Below are positions 24,921 through 32,312 of a stretch of DNA of 47,788 nt, in pieces. Each line of letters starts with the position of its first letter. Positions within the stretch are counted from its first letter, which is position 1. The DNA comes from an uncultured Bacteroidales bacterium (GTDB taxonomy: Bacteria > Bacteroidota > Bacteroidia > Bacteroidales > P3): NCBI GenBank assembly GCA_900317955.1, contig ONIP01000029.1:1-47788 (forward strand), in the 5' to 3' direction. The position numbers were made by a program, and so were the translations under genes. The notes beneath the pieces were generated by a model that saw only the letters and a program-made list of their open reading frames with translations, had not been told where the DNA came from and made no database searches.

Positions 24921-25376
24921 TTATCTAACGTCGTTAATATTGATTACTTTGGGATTCTGACCCTGATGGGGATGCTCGGGTCCCGCATAGATATAAAGGT
25001 TGCGGTACAGGGCACTTCCCAGACGGTTTTTAGGAAGCATTCCACGGATGGCGTGTTCAAGAACGCGCTCGGGATGGCTGGCAAGAACCTTGGCAGGGGT
25101 GGTCTCGCGCTGGCCACCGGGGTATCCAGTGTAGCGTTGGTAAATCTTGTCGGTCATTTTCTTGCCGGTGAAGACAATCTTCTCAGCATTGATGATGATG
25201 ACATTGTCGCCGCAGTCCACGTGCGGGGTGTAGCAAGGTTTGGTCTTGCCGCGCAGAATGTTGGCCACGCGGGTTGCCAGACGGCCTACGGTCTGATTCT
25301 CGGCATCAACGAGCACCCATTCCTTCTGAACGGTCTGCTTGTTGGCTGATACGGTTTTGTAACTTAACGTACTCAT
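24921..25376 (-). CDS. rplM: 50S ribosomal protein L13
   Basis: The 151-residue protein is a typical L13: EWVLVDAENQTVGRLATRVANILRGK, CGDNVIIINAEKIVFTGKK, HPERVLEHAIRGMLPKNRLG and LYIYAGPEHPHQGQNP. It starts the rplM-rpsI transcription unit. The 160-nt leader between the promoter and the ATG contains an ORF of 43 codons that ends 11 bases before rplM. Confidence 0.96.
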   Translation of the reverse strand: MSTLSYKTVSANKQTVQKEWVLVDAENQTVGRLATRVANILRGKTKPCYTPHVDCGDNVIIINAEKIVFTGKKMTDKIYQRYTGYPGGQRETTPAKVLASHPERVLEHAIRGMLPKNRLGSALYRNLYIYAGPEHPHQGQNPKVININDVR

Positions 25377-25387
25377 TTTTTATTTTA

Positions 25388-25519
25388 CTAACGATGGTGT
25401 TTTTTTGTTTTCTTGTTAATATCTCCTCTGACCATGTGGCATTTTTGACCGCTGACGGATAAACGGACTTTATGCCCATTAATCTGATGCACAATACCTT
25501 GAACGGGTAAGTCAGGCAT
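25388..25519 (-). CDS. Small ORF in rplM leader, 43 residues
   Basis: ATG at 25519 and TAG at 25388-25390 encode MPDLPVQGIVHQINGHKV, then RLSVSGQKCHMVRGDIN, then a basic tail KKTKKHHR. The body alternates like a short beta-barrel strand set (OB-like guess), and the tail is strongly basic, suggesting RNA binding. The ATG lies about 23 bases downstream of a strong promoter, and the stop is 11 bases from rplM. It could be a small ribosome-associated protein, a leader peptide, or chance coding within an L13 regulatory leader. No family recognised. Confidence 0.5.
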   Translation of the reverse strand: MPDLPVQGIVHQINGHKVRLSVSGQKCHMVRGDINKKTKKHHR

Positions 25520-25541
25520 TTTGCACCATTTTTGGAGAATG

Positions 25542-25571
25542 CAAAGTTACGAACTTTTTTTCAACCGACAA
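25542..25571 (-). promoter_or_regulatory. Promoter of rplM-rpsI operon
   Basis: Minus-strand TTG (complement of 25569-25571), 19 bases, then TAACTTTG (25542-25549): a full match to the Bacteroidota TTG-N19/20-TAnnTTTG promoter. Confidence 0.75.
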
Positions 25572-25580
25572 AATATTTTT

Positions 25581-26831
25581 TCACAGCCTCTTCAAAAAAT
25601 GTTCATATCTTGTCGGCAGGCAGCATAAAAATCCTCTCTTTTGGGTTCCTACGGTGGTGGCAATCACAAAAAGGTCTCCGCCTTCTTTCAGCCCCAATTG
25701 TCTTTGCAACGCCGCCGCCTCGACGGGATAGTTCCGGGTCACCACATGGGCTCTGCCTTCAGGTATGGTGGCGGCTATCTCTTTTTTGTTCAGTTTCAAT
25801 TCTCTCAGCACACAAAACACTCGCCCGTAAAAATGGGCATAGTAACGTTCTGAAGTATAGAGGTGTGTATTATGTGCAAGTTTTTCAATCCCCATCCATT
25901 GGCTAATCAGATTAAAAGGCCCGCCTTTCATCAGTGCTGCATCTGGCTCGTACAAATATTTCCCCACATTAGTACAGTATCGGGGCTCAGTTTCAGTCTC
26001 TTGGCTCTGCGTAAAATCGATGTCGTAGTATTCGCCGTGTCCCTTCACAATACAGTGAAATATAGTCTCGTCTTTATGGCAACCGCACACAAAAAGAACC
26101 TCTTTGCACTCTCCATTTACTGAGACAATATGCACCTCCGCCACTTCACCAAGTTGCCGTTGGGCCGTGACGAGGTCTATCATAGGCGACGCCTTGACAA
26201 TAAGCCAGCGGCAGTGTGAACGCAGCAATGGTATGTGCTCCAAGATATTCGGCTCGCACTCTTCAAAAGCCGATACCTTTCGCCCCGCCGACGAACGCCG
26301 TGCAGGGTCTATATATATAATATCATAGTGACGGTCGTTGGTCGACAGCCATTCCATGCAGTCGCAATTGTTCACCGTAATATTTTCAAGCCCCAATAGG
26401 CTTCTGTTGTGCTCCATTAGTGAGCAGAGACCTGCATCCTTCTCCACATAGTCCACATGCGTAAGAACCTGGGTCTTCAAAGGATGGATGACTCTCCCAC
26501 GTTGTCCAAACACAATGCTGTCAATCCCCATCCCCCCCGTAAGGTCGGCAACGGAGACAAAAGCCTCTTCTCCGCACAACTTGTCGGCCACATGAGCCTT
26601 GTGCTCTGCTGTGGCTTCCGAAGAACTCTGTTCGCGGTTAAGTCTTGGCGGATACAGAAACTCCTTGTATTGCAGCAATGAAGGCCATTTTTCTTGTGCC
26701 GCGCGCAATCCCTCTATCTGTTGAACTGCGGCAGGCACATCAATAGAAGGATACCTCGCGGCCGAAAGTAGCAGGCGCGAGGTATCGTCTTCAATGTGTG
26801 AGTCTACAAAATCAATAAACTCCTTCGTCAT
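25581..26831 (-). CDS. SAM-dependent methyltransferase with THUMP-like C-terminal domain
   Basis: The 416-residue protein has a helical N-terminus. The Rossmann methyltransferase core follows: VADLTGGMGIDSIVFGQRG (motif I), VDYVEKDAGLCSLMEHN, and YDIIYIDPARRS (motif IV, DPAR, as in nucleic-acid methyltransferases). The C-terminal region (YPVEAAALQRQLGLKEGGD) fits the THUMP-like domain. Substrate is probably RNA but unassigned. The start overlaps the nucleotidyltransferase gene by 20 bases. Last gene of the long minus-strand run that begins at 31953. Confidence 0.8.
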   Translation of the reverse strand: MTKEFIDFVDSHIEDDTSRLLLSAARYPSIDVPAAVQQIEGLRAAQEKWPSLLQYKEFLYPPRLNREQSSSEATAEHKAHVADKLCGEEAFVSVADLTGGMGIDSIVFGQRGRVIHPLKTQVLTHVDYVEKDAGLCSLMEHNRSLLGLENITVNNCDCMEWLSTNDRHYDIIYIDPARRSSAGRKVSAFEECEPNILEHIPLLRSHCRWLIVKASPMIDLVTAQRQLGEVAEVHIVSVNGECKEVLFVCGCHKDETIFHCIVKGHGEYYDIDFTQSQETETEPRYCTNVGKYLYEPDAALMKGGPFNLISQWMGIEKLAHNTHLYTSERYYAHFYGRVFCVLRELKLNKKEIAATIPEGRAHVVTRNYPVEAAALQRQLGLKEGGDLFVIATTVGTQKRGFLCCLPTRYEHFLKRL

Positions 26832-27702
26832 GAAGTTTCTTAAGCCGTTCTACCACAATGGGACGGTCTTCCTTATACGTTACACCGAACCATTGAGCAG
26901 TCGTTTTCAGGACTCTCATGGTAGCATATCCGCTGTTGATGAATGTGTTCACGGCATAAGGAATATAATATTCCGATTTCATCTCGTTGCCGTGTTCGCG
27001 CAGGAACGTAACGAACAACTTTTCACTCTCTACAAAGTAATCGGGTGTGAAACCGAACAGGTTCATCGAAACTGTAGTGTCCGGAGCCAATGGATGCATC
27101 GAACCGTCTACGTCTTTGTACTCTATTCCGTTTGCTGTGCGGCCGATACTGGTTCGTTCTGTCATTCCGATTAGCAGACCTTTCTCGTCAACATTGCACA
27201 CGCCTCTCGATACGGTGCCGTTCTCGCTGAGCGTATTCTCCAGCCGGTAGCCAACCATGCAATACTGCCCTTTCACCCCTTCAAGGGTGCGCAGATGGTC
27301 TCCCATCACCTGGAAAGCGTCGCGTCCATAAAAGTCATCGGCATTGATAATGGCAAACGGCTCGTGTATTACATCCTTTGCCATAAGGATAGCGTGGTTC
27401 GTACCCCAAGGTTTTTCACGACCTTCCGGCACTTTGAAACCTTCCGGCAGGCAGTCCAGTTCTTGGAATACATATTCCACTTTTATGCGGTTGCCGAAAT
27501 GTTCTGCATTGATTTTCGATTTGAACTCCTGTTCAAAGCTGTGGCGGATTACAAATACCACCTTTCCGAATCCTGCGCGGATGGCATCGTTAATGGAGTA
27601 ATCCATGATGATTTCCCCGTTGGGGCCTACGCCGTCCATCTGTTTCAATCCGCCGTAGCGGCTGCCCATGCCAGCGGCAAGAACTAATAATGTAGGTTGC
27701 AT
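26812..27702 (-). CDS. Sugar-phosphate nucleotidyltransferase family protein
   Basis: The 296-residue protein starts TLLVLAAGMGSRYGGLKQMDGVGPNGE, the nucleotidyltransferase signature with a G-rich loop. It has FAIINADDFYGRDAF (metal-binding Asp pair) and GVTYKEDRPIVVERLKKL at the end. This Bacteroidota subfamily is often annotated only as nucleotidyltransferase; in other genomes it occurs near choline or sugar activation genes. The substrate cannot be named from sequence. Neighbours are an acyltransferase upstream (16 bp) and a methyltransferase downstream (overlapping). Confidence 0.8.
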   Translation of the reverse strand: MQPTLLVLAAGMGSRYGGLKQMDGVGPNGEIIMDYSINDAIRAGFGKVVFVIRHSFEQEFKSKINAEHFGNRIKVEYVFQELDCLPEGFKVPEGREKPWGTNHAILMAKDVIHEPFAIINADDFYGRDAFQVMGDHLRTLEGVKGQYCMVGYRLENTLSENGTVSRGVCNVDEKGLLIGMTERTSIGRTANGIEYKDVDGSMHPLAPDTTVSMNLFGFTPDYFVESEKLFVTFLREHGNEMKSEYYIPYAVNTFINSGYATMRVLKTTAQWFGVTYKEDRPIVVERLKKLHDEGVY

Positions 27703-27718
27703 AATAATGTGTTTTTAA

Positions 27719-28861
27719 TTATTTTGATTCATTTTTTTTCTTCTTGTTACTTTCTCCTAAGAGGTATTGTGCCAGGAACGGGCTTGTCCTTATCACTTTG
27801 CTCACAATCAAGCACAGCACTACAACCAGCATCGCCAGTGCGCCCGAAACCACCAACTCCAGTGCCGTGTTCTCCACTCCCATAAAGAACTCCCCAAGGG
27901 TGGGAAGATTGGGAAGAAAGAAATAGTGCAGCAGGTATATGTCCAGTGTCAGTTTTCCTACATATTGAAGCCCTCTCCCTACTTTTTTGTTTGATGAAAG
28001 TGCGCCTCTGTAGTGTTTAAAAATCGCCAGCATGCTGACTATTCCTAAGTATCTTAGCACCTCGGCAATCGCTTTGCTGCCAACCTTCCCATATACGGTG
28101 TTGGACAAACTGGATTCCCCCAGCAGACAGTTGCCCACAAACAACCCAACAAACAGCAGTATCACTACTCCGATTACATATTGGTTCTCTATCAGCCGGA
28201 ACAACTTGTCCTGATAACAGGCAAAAATGGTGCCGAAAACAAAAAACTGGAAATACAGCAGAACGTGGTACAAACTAAGACAACTTGCCACCGTGTTGTC
28301 ATAATAAAACGAACTACCCAAAAGTGATAGCAGGAACATTCCAATCGCCATCACTGCAAACACGATATGGCGTGTCGATTCTTTGCACTTGGCCAGCAGC
28401 AACGAAACTGAGTAGTATATGAAAAACACAAAAAATAACGTCACTGTAAACCAGTAACCAAGCTTTGAAGGGTCGCTAAAGAACATCATAATGGAATCCA
28501 GTGTCTCCTCTCCGTATCTATGCGAAAACACTGTGATGGAAAAAAGCAATCCCAAAATGATTGTCGGAATAAATATCTGTTTTATTTTCTTTAGAATCAA
28601 ATTCTTGTAAGCTCCCCAATCCCATTTCCTGTTGGCCTTGAAAGCCAAAAAACCGCTTAGGAAAAAGAACAGAGGAACATGGAAACTGTATATGATGTTG
28701 TTCACCGTACTCTTGGGCATATCAAAACCTATCAACTCAATGTGTCCAAACACCACCAGTATCATCGTAAATCCACGCAATGCATCAATCCATTCTATAC
28801 GGCCTTTCCCACCGGATCCCGCTAAATTCTTTGTCGATGTTCCTAATTCCATAATCTTCAA
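27719..28861 (-). CDS. Membrane acyltransferase, family 3
   Basis: The 380-residue protein has about ten hydrophobic segments. The family 3 acyltransferase start is RIEWIDALRGFTMILVVFGHIE (catalytic-type His in the first helix), then VPLFFFLSGFLAFK. These enzymes O-acetylate or succinylate surface glycans and other envelope molecules on the membrane. The acceptor is unknown. One base separates it from tadA, so co-translation is likely. Confidence 0.85.
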   Translation of the reverse strand: MKIMELGTSTKNLAGSGGKGRIEWIDALRGFTMILVVFGHIELIGFDMPKSTVNNIIYSFHVPLFFFLSGFLAFKANRKWDWGAYKNLILKKIKQIFIPTIILGLLFSITVFSHRYGEETLDSIMMFFSDPSKLGYWFTVTLFFVFFIYYSVSLLLAKCKESTRHIVFAVMAIGMFLLSLLGSSFYYDNTVASCLSLYHVLLYFQFFVFGTIFACYQDKLFRLIENQYVIGVVILLFVGLFVGNCLLGESSLSNTVYGKVGSKAIAEVLRYLGIVSMLAIFKHYRGALSSNKKVGRGLQYVGKLTLDIYLLHYFFLPNLPTLGEFFMGVENTALELVVSGALAMLVVVLCLIVSKVIRTSPFLAQYLLGESNKKKKNESK

Positions 28862-28862
28862 T

Positions 28863-29312
28863 TTATTGTCTTTTGTTTTGGAAGAATTCTTTCAACACTG
28901 CTTCGCACTCCTCTTTCATCACCCCGCCCTGTACGGTCGTCTTAGGGTGCAACATCCCGTGTCCTAACCGTTCAAACCCTCTTTTAGGGTCGGAGGCTCC
29001 GTACACTATGCGCCCTATCTGAGTCCATCCTGCCGCCCCGGCACACATCACGCAGGGCTCCAGTGTCACGTACAGTGTACAATCGGTCAAATATTTTGCA
29101 CCCAGCATATTCGTGGCCGCTGTGAAAGCCAGCATCTCGGCATGTGCTGTCACATCGTGCAGCCGTTCTGTGTTGTTGTGTGCTCTGGCTATAATGCGTT
29201 CGTTGCTCACGATAACGGCTCCAACGGGTATCTCGTCCTCGTCAGCTGCCGCACGTGCCTCACGCAACGCCTGCTGCATATAATATTCGTCGGGATTGTC
29301 AAAAATACTCAT
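28863..29312 (-). CDS. tadA: tRNA-specific adenosine deaminase TadA
   Basis: The 149-residue zinc deaminase has HAE at residues 57-59 (zinc His and proton-shuttle Glu) and PCVMC at 86-90 (two zinc cysteines). DEIPVGAVIVSNERIIARAHN precedes and GRIVYGASDPKRG follows, as in TadA, which makes inosine at position 34 of tRNA-Arg(ACG). A guanine-deaminase-like paralogue is less likely. Part of the 31953-25581 run, with 2 bp to the gene upstream. Confidence 0.88.
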   Translation of the reverse strand: MSIFDNPDEYYMQQALREARAAADEDEIPVGAVIVSNERIIARAHNNTERLHDVTAHAEMLAFTAATNMLGAKYLTDCTLYVTLEPCVMCAGAAGWTQIGRIVYGASDPKRGFERLGHGMLHPKTTVQGGVMKEECEAVLKEFFQNKRQ

Positions 29313-29314
29313 TT

Positions 29315-30097
29315 TCAGCGTGTGTCTTCAGTAAATAGGGATTCTTTCACAGGCTCAATAGTATAACTGTGTCGCAACACCACCACTTGCCCTTTCACTT
29401 GGTACGACTCCACCGAGGGCAACAGGTATCCGTTCAACGGGAAAAACTCGTGCCATGCCCTCCAGTCTACCCGTTGGGCGTTGGCTGCCGCCTCGGCGTC
29501 GCCAAACAGGCGGTCTTCTTCAGTCAGCACAAACAGCAGTCCGGTCTCTTTCTCAAAGAAATAATTCCGGTCAAAAATATTCGGTGTCGAGACATACACT
29601 CTGTACACTGGGTGTCCTTCATACTCATATTCCCCCATATAATAAGCCTCGGCACCCTTGCTGCGCCAATTGTATAGCGCACCCCTTATATCGAGTCCCT
29701 GTATTACGTCATAGTACGATGACGCCCCTATCTTCAGCCATTCACGCATAGTTTCGTTGAACCTCTTGAACGGTGACTTGCCGTTCGAGTATATCGCGTC
29801 CTGCATCCGGCCTTTCTGCCACAGTTCAACACGCAACCTCCGTTGCGGCCCATACCATCTGTATATCGTCAGCGTGTCTTTTGGGTGGTCTGCGTCCACC
29901 ACATAGCTCACCACTTTCAGCATCCTGTTGTTCAGCATCGGTTCGAAATCAACATAACTCAAGTAGTTGTCTATTATTTTGGCAGCCATGGCAGTGTCCC
30001 CCTCGTAATATTTTTTTGTAGCTATACGGGTGGTGTCCTGAGCCCATGAACTCCCTATGATAACTATCGCCAATAATGTTAATAAACAGTTTTTCAT
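29315..30097 (-). CDS. Secreted protein of unknown function, 260 residues
   Basis: Signal peptide MKNCLLTLLAIVIIGSSWA with a likely cut before QD. The mature part is beta-rich, with paired strands and a YEYEGHPVYRVYVSTPNIFDRNYFFEKETGLLF segment reminiscent of LolA/DUF3108-type lipid-binding folds of the periplasm. That comparison is a guess from strand pattern. It follows a DUF4292-like lipoprotein gene by 21 bp, which supports an envelope role. Confidence 0.6.
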   Translation of the reverse strand: MKNCLLTLLAIVIIGSSWAQDTTRIATKKYYEGDTAMAAKIIDNYLSYVDFEPMLNNRMLKVVSYVVDADHPKDTLTIYRWYGPQRRLRVELWQKGRMQDAIYSNGKSPFKRFNETMREWLKIGASSYYDVIQGLDIRGALYNWRSKGAEAYYMGEYEYEGHPVYRVYVSTPNIFDRNYFFEKETGLLFVLTEEDRLFGDAEAAANAQRVDWRAWHEFFPLNGYLLPSVESYQVKGQVVVLRHSYTIEPVKESLFTEDTR

Positions 30098-30118
30098 AGC
30101 TTTTAGATTTTCTTTACT

Positions 30119-30640
30119 TTATAATGGTAGCACGTTCGACGGTATCGGCAGCGGGAAGGTAAGCTTCTCAACGCGTTTCCACGGCTCCAGCGTAAAAGTG
30201 GCCTCCAAGCCGAACTGGTTGGCTATCGTTGTCAGCTGCTGCGCTGCATTGTCCGACATCAGTGCTTTCGTTATTTCGGCAAAGTCCGTTCGGTAGTGGA
30301 ACCTCTTGTACACATCGTCGTAGGTGCCTCTGAAACAACGCCCCATAACCTTGGCATACACTACTACCGAGTCTGTAGTGAACCGTGCCCTCCCCAGTTC
30401 TATCACCTTCGACACGCTCAGCCATACAATGCTGTCCGGCTCCATTCTCACCTGTCCATTGGCTTTCATCCCTTGAGCCGTGCAGGTAAAGGCGGCTGTA
30501 AAGTACTTTTTCGTGGTGCTGCTCACGGCGGTGTTGTCCCGCTCTGCATTCGCGGTGCGCGCTGCATCCTTTTGGCTGCGGCAACCAGCGATAAGCAAGG
30601 TCAACGCTATTATAATAGGTATAATTCTTTTTATTGACAT
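30119..30640 (-). CDS. DUF4292-like lipoprotein
   Basis: The 173-residue product has a lipoprotein signal (IIALTLLIAGC). The mature domain (AAFTCTAQGMKANGQVRMEPDS, IVWLSVSKVIELGRARFT, DSVVVYAKVMGRCFRGTYDDV) matches the DUF4292 pattern, a LolA-like outer-membrane lipoprotein-sorting fold of Bacteroidota. The frame is open to 30703, but ATG 30640, overlapping the TPR gene stop at 30631, gives the signal peptide at the true N-terminus. Role in lipoprotein or lipid handling is inferred. Confidence 0.75.
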   Translation of the reverse strand: MSIKRIIPIIIALTLLIAGCRSQKDAARTANAERDNTAVSSTTKKYFTAAFTCTAQGMKANGQVRMEPDSIVWLSVSKVIELGRARFTTDSVVVYAKVMGRCFRGTYDDVYKRFHYRTDFAEITKALMSDNAAQQLTTIANQFGLEATFTLEPWKRVEKLTFPLPIPSNVLPL

Positions 30641-31953
30641 CTCTGTTTTATTTGTTGGTTGAGTTGTTTCACGGCATCCTCCTTCGGTGCGATCATCAGG
30701 CATCTTTCAATATAGAAATTAGCCTGCTTGCAGTCCCCGCGGTCCAGATAACCCCGTGCCAGAATAAGATAAGGACGCAAATGCAGTGGGAACAGCTCCG
30801 ATGCCTGGCGGGCGTCTTCCAGCAACATCCCTTGGTCCATGTTCGCTCTCTCTTCGCTTATAAGCAGTGCTTCCCATGCCGCATACTGGCTCTTGTCAGT
30901 CTTGATATAAGCTTTGAATTGCGTCACTGCCTCCTCATAACGCTCCTGTGCAGCCAGCATCTGTCCATACACCATTGTGTATCCGTCGTTCTCGGTGCAT
31001 CTGCTGGCTACCGTATCGGCCAGCAAGAAACATTTACGGCTATATGATGCAAAGAACTTCTGGTTACGCAGAAACTCCGAGATATAAACCATCTTATATC
31101 GGCATTCGCCCCCTGTCAGCAGTACCCCGCGGCGCAGATAGCGGTAGGCATTGTGCATGTCGCCCATGGCAAGATAGCATGAGGCAAGCGAGATGGGCGC
31201 AGCCTCGTTCTCGGGATTGTTCTCGTAAATCTGTGTGTAGTACTGTAACGCTTTAGCGTAATTCTTCTCCTGCATATAACTCTCTGCAAGGATGGCACTG
31301 TAGCGCGGCTCTGTAGGAATGGCTTCCGCCAGCTTCTCCAGTTCTTTGCGCGCCTTCTCGGGTTTTTCTATGGCGTTCCATAACTTCTGTTTCTGAAGAC
31401 TTACCGCCTCCGTCACCCCGAACCTCTTCTCAACGCGGTCCAGTGCTTCGATGCTCTTCGGTACATCCCCGGCCAGTAGATATGCATTCGAAAGGCTATA
31501 GTAATAATCCGTCTCGTCGGGATATTGGCTCACCAACGTCTCCCAGGTGGCAGTCAAGTTCTTCTCGTCCCGCGTATGCTCGTATATGCTTGCCAGTTGT
31601 ATCTTGTACCAATGGTTGCTGTTGTCCAGCTGGCAGGCTGTCTTGGTGTGGTACAACGCACTGTCAAGCCACCCCATCGAAAAAAACAACTTGCCAATTC
31701 CGAAGTGCGCCGCAGCGTACTTCGGCGACTTTCGGAGCAATGCTCTGTACCGCTCCAGCGACTCCTCTTGATTGCCAAGCAACTGCTGCATCGTGGCATC
31801 TATCAGCGACGAATCGTTGCTCAGTTCTTCCTCAGTAACCTCCACTATTGGGGCACGTTGGTACGGACTCGTGGGCTGCACACCCTTCTTCCCGCCGGCA
31901 CACCCGGCAAGTCCTGCACATATTAATAATATTATAATTCCATTCTTTTTCAT
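30631..31953 (-). CDS. TPR-repeat lipoprotein
   Basis: The 440-residue product has a lipobox (LICAGLAGC, Cys18). A train of TPR helices follows from about residue 50: ESLERYRALLRKSPKYAAAHFGIGKLFF, GWLDSALYHTKTACQLDNSNHW, DVPKSIEALDRVEKRFG, KNYAKALQYYTQIYENNPENEA, ERYEEAVTQFKAYIKTD and a final YLDRGDCKQANFYIERCLMIAP. It is a periplasm-facing scaffold by inference. It starts a minus-strand run of closely spaced genes; in related genomes a TPR gene followed by a DUF4292 gene is often next to an EnvC-type peptidase gene, which is absent here. Confidence 0.85.
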   Translation of the reverse strand: MKKNGIIILLICAGLAGCAGGKKGVQPTSPYQRAPIVEVTEEELSNDSSLIDATMQQLLGNQEESLERYRALLRKSPKYAAAHFGIGKLFFSMGWLDSALYHTKTACQLDNSNHWYKIQLASIYEHTRDEKNLTATWETLVSQYPDETDYYYSLSNAYLLAGDVPKSIEALDRVEKRFGVTEAVSLQKQKLWNAIEKPEKARKELEKLAEAIPTEPRYSAILAESYMQEKNYAKALQYYTQIYENNPENEAAPISLASCYLAMGDMHNAYRYLRRGVLLTGGECRYKMVYISEFLRNQKFFASYSRKCFLLADTVASRCTENDGYTMVYGQMLAAQERYEEAVTQFKAYIKTDKSQYAAWEALLISEERANMDQGMLLEDARQASELFPLHLRPYLILARGYLDRGDCKQANFYIERCLMIAPKEDAVKQLNQQIKQRCQ

Positions 31954-32312
31954 ACTAATGTCATTACTGTCATATCTTTATCTTTAATGCCCTTTTTATC
32001 TCACAACACTCCTAAAACTGATTATTTCATTTTTTATTGTGTCCACAATGCAATTAATTGCCAACTCCGCTATTGTACGCTACCGTACACTACCCTCCAC
32101 TATCCTCCACAATCGCCCACTATCCTACACAAAAAGGGTGAAAAATAATTAAAAAAGAAAAAAAAACTCCCCATGTCAAAAAAATGCTTTATATTTGCAT
32201 CGTAAATGTAACCGCTCAACAGTACTCTCTACAATGCTACAAGTATTTGTATCTGAGTGCTTAGAGTAACTTAAAATTGGAAATTTATTATTCATCAAAA
32301 ACACAAACAACA
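31954..32312. other. Divergent intergenic region with pyrimidine-rich repeat
   Basis: About 360 bp between the TPR operon and the T9SS cargo gene. At 32078-32130 the top strand holds a pyrimidine-rich imperfect repeat (CACTAYCCTMCAC recurring about four times). It is followed by A-runs and the TATATTTG box at 32190-32197. No gene seen. Confidence 0.5.
32190..32197 (+). promoter_or_regulatory. -7 box of T9SS cargo gene
   Basis: TATATTTG followed by a 115-base leader to ATG 32313. -33 element not clear. The same box precedes the HU gene at 47290. Confidence 0.5.
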
